A DNA stretch of 64,000 nucleotides, from NCBI RefSeq assembly GCF_002368095.1, contig NZ_AP018227.1:3257563-3321562 (forward strand). The letters run 5' to 3'. The translations under genes were made by a program, and so were the position numbers. This document shows positions 17,659 to 25,920 of this stretch, one piece after another (within the stretch, counting starts at the first letter, position 1; each line of letters opens with the position of its first letter). A model generated the notes under the pieces. The model did no database searches, was not told where the DNA came from, and saw nothing but the letters and a program-made list of their open reading frames with translations. The DNA comes from Calothrix parasitica NIES-267. GTDB taxonomy: Bacteria; Cyanobacteriota; Cyanobacteriia; Cyanobacteriales; Nostocaceae.

Positions 17659-17684
17659 CCCTCGAATTTTATTCGGGGGTTTTA
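17659..17684 (+). terminator. Rho-independent terminator after the 113-residue gene
   Basis: An 8-bp stem CCCTCGAA/TTCGGGGG with one T-G pair and a 5-nt loop, followed directly by TTTTAATTTG, 40 bases after the stop codon at 17618. Confidence 0.85.
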
Positions 17685-17937
17685 ATTTGAATTTATAATG
17701 TCAAAAATTGGTAATTGGTCATAGGTCATTAGTAATACTTCACAAGTAGCAAGTAGCAAGTTTTACCTCTCCCTAAAGAAAGAGGATTCTGCTAAGTGTG
17801 AAAGAACTAAATAATTACTCATACAATTTATTTCTCAAGACTGATTTTGAACTTGTTCTTTAGGTTGAAGCGTTGTATAGATATAATCAAATATCATAGA
17901 ATAAATCAACGATATTAATTCAAATTCAAGAAATAGG

Positions 17938-18043
17938 TATAGCAGTTTCAGATGAATAGAATACACCCCTCTCCAAGATAGCGGAGAGGGGAAGGGGGTG
18001 AGGTTTATCTGCATTGTATTGCACCCAAATGAAACGCGCTATA
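17938..18043. repeat. MITE-like element family A, copy 2 (complete)
   Basis: 106-bp element with terminal inverted repeats TATAGCAGTTTCAGAT and, at the other end, ATGAAACGCGCTATA. Inside is the palindrome CCCCTCTCC...GGAGAGGGG and a GGGGGTGAGG motif shared with the other copies. It ends 12 bases before the ribosome-binding site of the next gene. The stretch 17690-17937 before it holds only short GGTAATTGGTC and AAGTAGC repeats. Confidence 0.7.
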
Positions 18044-18068
18044 AATATATTAGCTAGGAGGCAAAATA

Positions 18069-18473
18069 ATCATTTCGAGTAATATAAGTCACATTATAGC
18101 TGTAGTTTTAAATGAAGATAATATTGAGCAGTTAATACTCCAGTTAAAGCGTAACAGCTTTCCAATGGAACAAGTTTATAGAGTTGTACCTCACGAAAAT
18201 CAATATTTTTCATACATTTTAGAAGATTTAGGAATTCCCGATTACAGAATTGAATTTTATACAAGTTCTTTAACAAGAGGAAAACACCTTCTAGTAATTA
18301 ATAGTACCGAATCGCAAGTTAAGCGAGTTCAATCTATTTTTGACTATGTAGATATTAAAGATTGGGAAATTTATTATACCTCTGAAGCTGGTGAGTTAAA
18401 GTCTTCAAATTTTGATAAAGTGTCAACTTATCAGAACGCAGTTGATAATTTTATGTTAAGCTCACTGAACTAA
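18069..18473 (+). CDS. Small protein with apparent non-canonical start codon (GSP17M-like fold?)
   Basis: A frame opens at 18054 and has no ATG, GTG or TTG until 18165, yet reads protein-like throughout: ISHIIAVVLNEDNIEQLI then LQLKRNSFPMEQVYRVV. The perfect Shine-Dalgarno AGGAGG at 18056-18061 is followed by ATA (18066), ATC (18069) and ATT (18072), of which ATC has 7-nt spacing. The ATG at 18165 would cut off an N-terminal beta-alpha-beta unit and has no ribosome site. The protein (about 135 residues) resembles two-half small stress proteins of the general stress protein 17M type, a weak match. Either translation starts at AUC/AUU, or an ATG has mutated. A MITE sits just upstream. Confidence 0.65.
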   Translation: MISSNISHIIAVVLNEDNIEQLILQLKRNSFPMEQVYRVVPHENQYFSYILEDLGIPDYRIEFYTSSLTRGKHLLVINSTESQVKRVQSIFDYVDIKDWEIYYTSEAGELKSSNFDKVSTYQNAVDNFMLSSLN

Positions 18474-18595
18474 TTCTTTTTCAAGAGTTTTAGTTTTTAA
18501 TGATAACTTTTTTATCGGACAGGGTATCGCTACTTTATTAGTACGACATTCAATCGACTTAAAGTAGTTTGTAACTATACTTGGAGAAACAAATC

Positions 18596-19192
18596 ATGAA
18601 TTTTCGACAATTAAAACTTGCTTGTTCTATAGTCAGCGTTAGCGCTGCTTTCTTCGCTTTTGAAGGAGTAAAAGCTCAAGGACAAACCCCTCCAGTCCAA
18701 GTCGAAAACCAAGCTTCTCATATACAAAACGTAGATAAAGCATCATCACAAGTCGCACAATTCAATCCAGGTGGTAGCACCCGTTCCGGTTCAAGCTACA
18801 TTGGAGTAGGTGGATTTATCGGATTTGATGATAATAGTACATTCGGTGAAGGTGGTTTTTCTGTAATTAGTAAAATCGGTTTAAGCAGAAACTTTTCTAT
18901 ACGTCCATCTGCTGTAATTGATGATGACGCTGTATTCCTAATTCCTGTAACAATTGATTTTCCTGTTAATAGCGTTGCAGATACAGGATTTCAGAGACTT
19001 AGCGTAGCACCTTACTTTGGTGCAGGAGTTTCAGTTAATACTGATGAGGATTCCGACGTTGGTTTCCTAGTTACCGGAGGAGTTGACGTTCCCGTTTCTA
19101 ACAAAATAACCGCAACAGGAGGAGTCAATATTGGCTTTTCTGATGATGATACAGATGTAGGCTTACTCTTAGGTGTAGGCTACAATTTCTAG
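18596..19192 (+). CDS. Secreted outer-membrane beta-barrel-like protein
   Basis: 198-residue protein with an N-terminal signal peptide (MNFRQLKLACSIVSVSAAFF, cleavage near GVKAQG). After a short linker come alternating strands of the outer-membrane barrel type: SSYIGVGGFIGFDD, GGFSVISKIGLSRNFSIRPS, YFGAGVSVNTDED, and a final strand GLLLGVGYNF ending in the terminal Phe typical of barrel proteins. The ATG at 18596 is chosen over a TTG at 18581 because GGAG lies 10 nt upstream and the signal peptide begins there. Its function beyond membrane location is unknown. Confidence 0.8.
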   Translation: MNFRQLKLACSIVSVSAAFFAFEGVKAQGQTPPVQVENQASHIQNVDKASSQVAQFNPGGSTRSGSSYIGVGGFIGFDDNSTFGEGGFSVISKIGLSRNFSIRPSAVIDDDAVFLIPVTIDFPVNSVADTGFQRLSVAPYFGAGVSVNTDEDSDVGFLVTGGVDVPVSNKITATGGVNIGFSDDDTDVGLLLGVGYNF

Positions 19193-19221
19193 GTTAAAGG
19201 TTAAAGGTTAAAGGTTAAAGG
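19190..19221. repeat. Heptameric tandem repeat (GGTTAAA)4 at a gene end
   Basis: Four copies of GGTTAAA begin directly at the stop codon of the barrel gene (TAG at 19190-19192 shares its G with the array). Confidence 0.9.
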
Positions 19222-19290
19222 TAATAACATATATTCTTTTCAATTTTTATTTGAAGAGTAGCTTTAACAAAGCCTTAGAATTTGATTTAT

Positions 19291-19325
19291 TAAGAAACCC
19301 GGTTTACTAAAAATCGGGTTTCTTA
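19291..19325. terminator. Inverted repeat, probable bidirectional terminator
   Basis: A perfect 11-bp stem TAAGAAACCCG/CGGGTTTCTTA with a 13-nt loop lies between two convergent genes (barrel protein and the Psb35-like gene). The flanks are AT-rich but lack a long T run, so termination is likely rather than certain. Confidence 0.6.
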
Positions 19326-19365
19326 ATGCTATAGAAAAAATGTTAATTGAGTTGCAGTTGAAAGA

Positions 19366-19599
19366 TTACAAACCAGGATTTTTTGACTTTTCAACATTTG
19401 GTACAATATCAGGACGCTCTTTACCTTCCCAACCTGCGGGACGCTTAGAATTATACCAAGCAATGGAGCCTATAGAAACTGCTGCAATAAAGCCTACTAC
19501 AACTATCCCTGTGAGCGACATATAGTAGTCAGTTCTACCATAAGTATTGTCAACTAGCTCTGCTAAAAAAACGTAGTTAAAAGAAATATTCATTGTCAT
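19366..19599 (-). CDS. Small membrane protein, probable photosystem II assembly protein Psb35
   Basis: 77-residue protein with a variable N-terminus, one membrane helix (SLTGIVVVGFIAAVSIGSIA) and a conserved tail WYNSKRPAGWEGKERPDIVP. The helix-tail arrangement matches my memory of the cyanobacterial Psb35 family, which stabilises the CP47 module and high-light-inducible proteins during photosystem II assembly; I have no alignment to prove it. An internal ATG (MSLTGIV) would give a 51-residue form. The gene stands alone between two terminator-like hairpins. Confidence 0.6.
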   Translation of the reverse strand: MTMNISFNYVFLAELVDNTYGRTDYYMSLTGIVVVGFIAAVSIGSIAWYNSKRPAGWEGKERPDIVPNVEKSKNPGL

Positions 19600-19793
19600 A
19601 GCCCAAATTTGAACAAAAAGTTAGTCAACTATCTAGATATATCTCAATCAGAAATTAATAAAAATTTTCACATCTTTTGTTACCACTTGTCAAATTGATT
19701 TCGGGTTTTAGGTTTTATATTTATTATTTTGACTCTTTTCAAATAACTACTACGATATTACCATCCGTACATTATTTGTAATTTTTAGCATAG

Positions 19794-19832
19794 AAATAAA
19801 GGAGCCAGAATTTTATCTAGCTCCTTTATTTT
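19794..19832 (-). terminator. Rho-independent terminator of the CsbD gene
   Basis: A 12-bp stem AAATAAAGGAGC/GCTCCTTTATTT with a 14-nt loop. Read on the minus strand it ends in a T-rich arm, 90 bases past the csbD-like stop codon. Confidence 0.8.
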
Positions 19833-19919
19833 GGAAACTCAATTTTCTTAAATTCCCAGGAAAATATCCAATCAATGATTATGATTATTACATACTGATT
19901 GAATTAGGCTTATTAAAAA

Positions 19920-20102
19920 TTAGTCAATTGCGTCTTTAATTTTATCTTTTGCATTCTCAATAGTTTGACGACCTTCAGCTTCAGCTTGCTTAGCTTTACC
20001 TTTTGCTTGGTCTTCAGTATTTCCGGTTACGTTACCCATTGCTTCTTGAGCTTTACCTTCGATGTTCTTAGCTGTTGCTTTTGCTCTATCTTCAGTACTC
20101 AT
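19920..20102 (-). CDS. CsbD family stress-response protein
   Basis: 60-residue, highly charged helical protein: STEDRAKATAKNIEGKAQEA, GNVTGNTEDQAKGKAKQAEA and a C-terminal KDKIKDAID. This is the CsbD pattern, a small sigmaB-type stress protein in other bacteria whose molecular role is unknown. A clear AAGGAG ribosome site lies 7 nt before the ATG, and a strong terminator is downstream, so it is a single-gene unit. Several small stress-type genes lie nearby. Confidence 0.92.
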   Translation of the reverse strand: MSTEDRAKATAKNIEGKAQEAMGNVTGNTEDQAKGKAKQAEAEGRQTIENAKDKIKDAID

Positions 20103-20365
20103 AATTTACTCCTTAATTTATTTATATTCAGCCAAAAATTGACTTGACCGCTTTGTTTTCTTTCTCTTTCTTACTTCATATATTAGCTATGATTGATTTG
20201 CAGTTCCTCTATCATGAGAAACTTTTTTTCTCAGCTATCTATATCTATTTACATATTTAATTCGGATGAGAACAGTTATCAGTTACCAGTTATCAATGAA
20301 AAATTACGATTATTTTCAATCTAACAACAACTTAAAAAGCAATATATTTTCTAAGTAATGAATGA

Positions 20366-20539
20366 TTTGTAGTTGTAGAAAACATTAATAATTGTAGTGG
20401 AAAAGATGTTAAACAAGCAGAAACATTGATAGCACAAATAATTGATTTCTGTAATGCTCAACCTATTAAAGAGCAGTGGAATAGTTTAGCTAAAATGACC
20501 TGTAGAAACAGCAGAGCTTTGATGGTTGTAATTGGGTAA
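20366..20539 (+). pseudogene. Short coding remnant without start codon
   Basis: A 57-codon open frame translates as protein-like sequence (VVVENINNCSGKDVKQAETL, then IAQIIDFCNAQPIKEQWNS and a tail ending SRALMVVIG) up to a TAA at 20537. No ATG, GTG or TTG is near its left end, where an in-frame TGA lies at 20363. I do not recognise the family. It is probably the 3' remnant of a lost gene. The rest of 20103-20559 shows only a short CAGTTATCAGTTACC repeat at 20277. Confidence 0.3.
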
Positions 20540-20559
20540 TTAAAGGCGGGAATATTGCC

Positions 20560-20674
20560 TATAGGAATACTATTTTATTTTTGAAAAAGTCTCACTACAT
20601 TTTCTATTCCCCGTTCCCTATTCCCTATTCCCTCTCTCCACGAATTATTTCAATATTCAAACCGGATTCCTATA
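20560..20674. repeat. MITE-like element family B, copy 1
   Basis: 115-bp element with ends TATAGGAAT and ATTCCTATA in inverted orientation. It contains a heptameric TTCCCTA stretch and the shared core CACGAATTATTTCAATATTC. An almost identical 115-bp copy in the same orientation lies at 23769-23883, so the two flank 20675-23768 as direct repeats. Confidence 0.8.
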
Positions 20675-20704
20675 TATTATGTAGATAATACGCTATTCCG
20701 TTGT

Positions 20705-21904
20705 TTAGTTTACATAATCTGTTAGATATTCATAAGGCTTGTTTAACTTACCATCAAAGGCAATAGTCCCTTCATAAATCATTCGGCTATCAGCTTGATT
20801 TAACTGCGACCATACTTGGGTAATTAATTGATTTCCAAAATCTTGTGAGGCATCCCTCGGCAGTTCATTCGGTAAATTATCCACTGCCATAATATCGATG
20901 CAGTGATTTTGGAATGGCTCGGTTTCCTTGGATAATAAAGGGTCGTAGCCATAAATAGGATTAGTAATTGAAGAAGCTTTTATTGTAGAAGGGATAGAAG
21001 AATCTGGGGCAATATCGCAAGTCACATCGGCAATAACACGAATAGTAAAGTCTTTACGTTTCATATCCTCTTTACTAAAGAAAGCTGGAATACGCTTATC
21101 CCAATAAATACCATTTAGCATAATATTCGCAGTATGGGCATAGGGTTCAAAACTAGAAATATATTCTTCGGGATGCTGATAATAATGACTTTCATCAAAA
21201 TTCTGTTCTCCTTGAAGGCGATACATATCTTTGACCGCTAGCTGTGTATACACGGGTTCTGAGGAACTGTGTTCGAGAAATTCTTGAGGTGTAATCCTTT
21301 TAATTTTCATTTTGTCCAACACCTCAATAGCACCACTAGCAACTCTACCTTCTCCGGTGACTACCAGTTTTATATTAAAAAGAGGTAAGTTTTGATAATA
21401 AGTTTGAGCTTCTTCCCAGTCATGGCACTCATGCATGGGTTTGAGATTAAACTTCCCCTCGCGTCGTCCCCAAGCAAGAATAGCATTATGACCGCCAACA
21501 ATCCCTGCCCAACGTCCAAAAGCAATTACTCTTTTACCGTATTCATCGTGCAAACATTCATAATCAATTAAGCGAATTTTTTGTTGCAATATTGAACGTA
21601 AAAGTTCGCGATTGTATGGTTGTTTTTTAATCGTATGAGAGAAAAATAGATAGGTTTTCTGAGGTATCAGCATTGAAATGGGAACTTCTTTGACTCCTAA
21701 CAAAAGTTCGCATTCCTCCATATTTTCTCTTATGGGGATACCTTGATTTTGATATTCCTCGTTGCTAAAGCAGCATTCTTGACTGGGCTGGACAAATATT
21801 TGTAAATCTCGATAATTATCAAGCAAATATCGGCATTGCTTAGGTGTCAAGGGCACTCTAGTATCGCTCTTTATCTTACCTTCCCTAATGATTCCTACTT
21901 TCAT
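20705..21904 (-). CDS. Saccharopine dehydrogenase (NAD+, L-lysine-forming)-like protein
   Basis: 399-residue enzyme of the alanine dehydrogenase/LYS1 type. The N-terminal domain starts KVGIIREGKIKSDTRVPLTP; a second domain has LVVTGEGRVASGAIEVLDKM (Rossmann-like GxGxxA motif at about residue 187), and the C-terminal part has RVIADVTCDIAPDSSIPST. Fungal LYS1 forms lysine from saccharopine; bacterial members may work in lysine breakdown or on other amino acids, so the substrate is uncertain. The gene is a single unit between two family B repeats, which together with its sparse occurrence in cyanobacteria (from memory) hints at horizontal transfer. Confidence 0.75.
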   Translation of the reverse strand: MKVGIIREGKIKSDTRVPLTPKQCRYLLDNYRDLQIFVQPSQECCFSNEEYQNQGIPIRENMEECELLLGVKEVPISMLIPQKTYLFFSHTIKKQPYNRELLRSILQQKIRLIDYECLHDEYGKRVIAFGRWAGIVGGHNAILAWGRREGKFNLKPMHECHDWEEAQTYYQNLPLFNIKLVVTGEGRVASGAIEVLDKMKIKRITPQEFLEHSSSEPVYTQLAVKDMYRLQGEQNFDESHYYQHPEEYISSFEPYAHTANIMLNGIYWDKRIPAFFSKEDMKRKDFTIRVIADVTCDIAPDSSIPSTIKASSITNPIYGYDPLLSKETEPFQNHCIDIMAVDNLPNELPRDASQDFGNQLITQVWSQLNQADSRMIYEGTIAFDGKLNKPYEYLTDYVN

Positions 21905-22044
21905 AGTTAATTTTTTAATTCTAAATTATCACTGATAATTAAGAAATTCAAAAAAGAGTGAATTCACCTTTAAATGACGAATGAAGCGACATAGCCCGAA
22001 TCGCTTCATGCATCAATCATTATTAATTATTCAACAATTGAGAA

Positions 22045-23169
22045 TTAAGCAGGGAGGATACGCATTCTTTTTTGTAGCAGATTAAGAATTGCAGCTTTCT
22101 CTAAAATTCCTACTAACACGTTATTGTCACGAATCACGGTCAACGCAGATAGTTTTTGTTGTTCGATTAACTGCACTACTTCTAATAAAGGTTGGTCGGC
22201 TTTAACCGTGGTAGATTCTGCAATTGGTTCCATGACATCTTTAACTTGAGTTTCCGACCATAATTGCGGTGGAACAGTACGAAAACTATCAGCAGATATT
22301 GCTCCTACCAATTGTCCATCGCTGTTGGTAACTAAAAAACGCTGCCATCTTTGTCCGCTTACTATCTGCTCGTCGGCAAACTCTCTGAGGGTAAGATTCT
22401 CGGCAACAATCGGGCTATCGCTGCTTACTGCATCACCAGCAGTTAAACCCGTAAACTGTTCTTGTACCCTTGCAACTTGGGCTGCGTTACCGGCATTTTG
22501 TAACAAGAAGAAACCAATTAACAAGTTCCAGAAGTTAGCAAAACTACCAGTCAACAACAGTGGAATTAAACCACTTGCAATCGCAATCCAACCAAAAATT
22601 TGTCCAACTCTACTAGCAAAAACCACTCCCTTATTAGGATTACCAGTGATTTTCCAAACTATCGCTTTGAGTATATTTCCACCGTCTAAGGGCAAACCAG
22701 GAATTAGGTTAAATGCGAAGAGTGCCAAATTAACAGAAGCTAACACCCCTAAAATTGCTGAGAATACCCCAGAAGCTCCAGTACCAAAACCAATTGCTGC
22801 AAATACACCAAACAACAATAAGCTAACTAAAGGACCTGCGATGGCTACCCAAAATGCAGATGCTGGAGTATCTGATTCTTTTTCTAAACTTGCCAAACCT
22901 CCAAATATAAACAGGGTGATGGATTTAACATCAATCCCTTGACGAATGGCAACAAAACTATGTCCCAGTTCGTGGGCAACAACAGAGCCAAAAAGCATTA
23001 AAGCTGTCATTAAACCCAATAGCAAAGCAGACCCATTTCCCAGATAAGGAAATGCATTTCCTAGTCCGGTACCATAAGTCCAAGTCACCAAACCCAATAC
23101 TAGAAACCAGGATGGGTGAATATAAAAGGGAATTCCGAAGAGGTTGCCAACACGTATTGTGTTATTCAT
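22045..23169 (-). CDS. Site-2 protease family (M50) membrane metalloprotease with CBS domains
   Basis: 374-residue intramembrane zinc protease. The metal motif HELGH is at residues 66-70 in a membrane segment; the third ligand lies in NLIPGLPLDGGNIL (about 165-178), and about six hydrophobic segments are visible. The C-terminal part (about 245-372) is a CBS domain pair (VSSDSPIVAENLTLREFADE; VKDVMEPIAESTTVKADQPL), as in the Rip3 group, where it may sense adenine nucleotides. Such enzymes cut membrane-bound anti-sigma factors or signal peptides; no substrate is suggested nearby. All catalytic residues are present. Confidence 0.93.
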   Translation of the reverse strand: MNNTIRVGNLFGIPFYIHPSWFLVLGLVTWTYGTGLGNAFPYLGNGSALLLGLMTALMLFGSVVAHELGHSFVAIRQGIDVKSITLFIFGGLASLEKESDTPASAFWVAIAGPLVSLLLFGVFAAIGFGTGASGVFSAILGVLASVNLALFAFNLIPGLPLDGGNILKAIVWKITGNPNKGVVFASRVGQIFGWIAIASGLIPLLLTGSFANFWNLLIGFFLLQNAGNAAQVARVQEQFTGLTAGDAVSSDSPIVAENLTLREFADEQIVSGQRWQRFLVTNSDGQLVGAISADSFRTVPPQLWSETQVKDVMEPIAESTTVKADQPLLEVVQLIEQQKLSALTVIRDNNVLVGILEKAAILNLLQKRMRILPA

Positions 23170-23306
23170 GGCGTTTACCTTTGTGTTCTACATCGAGAGA
23201 CTTGTCAAACTGTTCTCTCAATAAATCTATAGTAACGAAATGTTAAGCAATTTTAATCAAAGTACTGTAGTGGTGTCCGTCCGTAAAAGTGCGGTTATGC
23301 GAATTG

Positions 23307-23592
23307 ACTGATATCTTGCACCATTGTCGTTAGACCTGGATACCACCTTGTAAGCCAGAAGCTTTCTCGCAAAGAAATAAATTTCAAGGCTCATATACAA
23401 AGTACGTTAAAACTGATATCTTGCACCATTGTCGTTAAGCCCGCATTCCCGCCTTAAAATCAATTTTAAGGCTCATATACAAAGTTCTTTAAAACGCACT
23501 AAAATCCTTACCTAGTCTTCTTTAGAAGACTTTATATATTGGCCTGAGAATTTATTCTAAGGCGGTTGTTGAGAATGGTGCAAGATGTAAGT
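23307..23592. repeat. MITE-like element family C with duplicated left end
   Basis: The left end ACTGATATCTTGCACCATTG occurs twice (23307 and 23412) and pairs with the single right end AATGGTGCAAGATGTAAGT (ending 23592). The first 105 bp look like a partial tandem duplication, since AAGGCTCATATACAAAGT occurs in both halves. Related sequences lie at 32795-32888 and 39236-39520. The rest of 23170-23768 shows no gene. Confidence 0.65.
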
Positions 23593-23768
23593 TGAATAGC
23601 ATTTTTCTAAAGCGTCATAATTTTTATCGTGCAAATAATATTACTTTTAAACCGAGAGAGCTATTCCTATTAATAGAGTCGCATCAATTGTACTATTCGG
23701 TAGCGTTGGACACTAACCTCGGAAAAAATGGGCGAACTGGAAGTTATAACTCCTAACTCCTAACCTTA

Positions 23769-23883
23769 TATAGGAATACTATTTGATTTTTGAAAAAGTC
23801 TCAGTACATTTTCTATTCCCCGTTCCCTATTCCCTGTTCCCTCTCTCCACGAATTATTTCAATATTCAAACCGGATTCCTATA
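23769..23883. repeat. MITE-like element family B, copy 2
   Basis: 115-bp copy differing from 20560-20674 at only a few positions, in the same orientation. Its right terminal repeat overlaps the 3' end of the exchanger gene and provides that gene's TAG stop codon (23881-23879). Confidence 0.8.
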
Positions 23884-24892
23884 CTTTCAAAACACCGAAG
23901 ACCATCACAGCAAGATAAACTATATAGATTCCATTGAGTATCAAAACTTCTTTGAAAGAAAAGCTGTAGTTTGGTTTACCTATATAAAGAAAAGCCGCAT
24001 AAACGACTCCTAATAAAGCTACAAATCCTAAATTAACGGAATATAGCAGTAAATTTTCGATTGGTAAAGTTACTAAAGCTAAAGGAAAGAAAGCAAGAGT
24101 CATGGTTGCTGTATTATCAGCTATGACACTGGTAGTAGCAGCTGTCATCTGTCCGCTACTAGCAACGCTCCAAGTCGCGAATACTTCCGGAACAATACTT
24201 AATGTTGCAGTTATAAATAATCCACCAATAACTTGAGGAATTCCTAAATTAGAAACTATTTTCTCTGTCGCAGTTACGGTAAAATAAGCTCCGAACATTA
24301 ATAGAATAATTCCGATTACAGCAGTAATTATTTCTTTACGATTCCATTCAACTTCTTGACGTTGTTTGCGATGACGTAATATTGCATTTCCTAGATAAAT
24401 TATATAAGCTGCTAACATTATCCAAGCGTCAATGGGTTGCAAACCTCGCCAAGGTTTGGGTAAAGTAATTAATGCAGCTATTGCTACTATTAATAAATAA
24501 GGAATTGCCTGTACGTATAGTGCTTCTGATTTGACTTTTAAAGGTTTTAGAAATATAGAGTTCTGATTGGAATTATCATTTCTTTTCCGCGATTTTCCGC
24601 GATTGCGCCATAATGAAGCAATATAAGCAACAGTCACAATTGCAGGAACGGAAATAATATTGCTTCCTAATAAATTACCTAATCCAATATCAGATAAACC
24701 ACGAACTGCGCTAGTAGCATTTGTTCCAATCTCCGGACTAGCAGTAGCAAAAGCCACAAAAGCTGCTCCTGCTGCTTCGGAAAATCCCCATTGTTCCCTT
24801 AGCTTCTGTAAAGGTTCGGCAATTTTATCTGCTCCCCAATGGGCTGCATATACGGAAGCAAGAAGCAACAACACCCAAGGTAATATAGACAT
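23879..24892 (-). CDS. Sodium/calcium exchanger family (CaCA) membrane antiporter
   Basis: 337-residue antiporter with about ten membrane segments in two inverted halves. The alpha-repeat motifs are FVAFATASPEIGTNATSAVR with GLGNLLGSNIISVPAIVTV in the first half, and SIVPEVFATWSVASSGQMT in the second. A charged loop (KSRKRNDNSNQNS) separates the halves. The family exchanges Na+ or H+ for Ca2+; the substrate is inferred from the family only. The stop codon and last bases lie in the terminal repeat of the MITE at 23769-23883, so the original C-terminus may have been altered by the insertion. Confidence 0.88.
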   Translation of the reverse strand: MSILPWVLLLLASVYAAHWGADKIAEPLQKLREQWGFSEAAGAAFVAFATASPEIGTNATSAVRGLSDIGLGNLLGSNIISVPAIVTVAYIASLWRNRGKSRKRNDNSNQNSIFLKPLKVKSEALYVQAIPYLLIVAIAALITLPKPWRGLQPIDAWIMLAAYIIYLGNAILRHRKQRQEVEWNRKEIITAVIGIILLMFGAYFTVTATEKIVSNLGIPQVIGGLFITATLSIVPEVFATWSVASSGQMTAATTSVIADNTATMTLAFFPLALVTLPIENLLLYSVNLGFVALLGVVYAAFLYIGKPNYSFSFKEVLILNGIYIVYLAVMVFGVLKV

Positions 24893-25191
24893 TTGATTAA
24901 TTCAATTTAGAATCGCATTTATTTGATTAATACTTCTATATTACGGTTAACAATAATAGTTAATATATACAATTAGACTTAATTTAAAATAATGGAAATT
25001 AGATAGCAAAAATAGAGGTTATTCCGTACCAGGAAAAATAATTAGTTAGTTGTTTTGAAAGTTCGGGAGTAGAGAAACAGGATAACATTAACAATCGTAA
25101 TAAGTTTATGAGATTATAAAATTTTCTATAATAAGTATCCTATTTTTCTAGTCGTAATTAAGCATACTATGCAATGAAGATAAAAGATGGA

Positions 25192-25431
25192 TTATTTGCG
25201 ATAAACGGAACTAAATAAGTTATCAAGTTCGTTAGCTTGCTGTATCTGTTCTAAAGCGCGAAAACTAATAATATCTCCAATATCGAGAATAACTTTACCT
25301 TGCTTATCGCAAATGACTCGTTTTACGGGATGCCCTAATATACTCTTAATTTTCTTGTCTTGCCAAAAATTGTCATTTGATTTACTTTTACTGAATTCAT
25401 TTACATCAGCATTACTTATCATAATTATCAT
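25192..25431 (-). CDS. Small PRC-barrel-like hypothetical protein
   Basis: 79-residue protein whose conserved part is the C-terminal GHPVKRVICDKQGKVILDIG followed by DIISFRALEQIQQANELDNL. This resembles the short beta-strand module found at the ends of cyanobacterial PRC-barrel/stress proteins (VILDPxDNVILNVGD type), so it may be a stand-alone or truncated form. An ATG three codons in (MISNADV) is an equally good start. Upstream, 24893-25191 holds no gene. Confidence 0.5.
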   Translation of the reverse strand: MIIMISNADVNEFSKSKSNDNFWQDKKIKSILGHPVKRVICDKQGKVILDIGDIISFRALEQIQQANELDNLFSSVYRK

Positions 25432-25920
25432 TTAACCATCCTTGAATATTTTATTCATTATTTAATCTTTTTCCTCTTGATTTGTTCAATTAGCTAAAAG
25501 CGCCATCCAAAAATGAGCTTACTTTATTTATAAGTAATTCTTGCTCTATTTCCCATCACTCTTGGGTCTCAACCGTGCTCTACTAAAAGAATAGTTTTTC
25601 ATCCTCCGATAGATAGTTATGTTAATTATTTGAATTTATCTTTAAATATCAACTTATAAGTTTACTTAACGTAATATTCCGTTTGGGATTTCTTTATGTC
25701 TAAGTTTTAATATTTTCACCAGGTAAATTTTTAAGGTTCAGAAGCCCCCGGATTTATCTGTGGATGGCGATTCCTATTCTTTGTTGAAGCCCCTAAATTC
25801 TATTTATGGGGCATTAATTACGAATTACGAATTACGAATTACGAATTACGAATTATACTCACCGGCTATAACTGCACAGATACCAATTGTGTTTGATGAC
25901 TTTGCATGTGGTGAAAAATA
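25432..25920. other. Intergenic region with AATTACG heptamer array
   Basis: About 490 AT-rich bases between the divergent genes at 25192 and 25921. A five-copy heptamer array (AATTACG) lies at about 25817-25856. TGGTGAAAAATAGTGAAAAATG brings a small direct repeat to the start of the kinase gene. No promoter motif could be assigned with confidence. Confidence 0.6.

Noticed and set aside
19340-19525. 61-codon frame on the plus strand
   Set aside because: It lies opposite the Psb35-like gene, whose helix and conserved tail are convincing.
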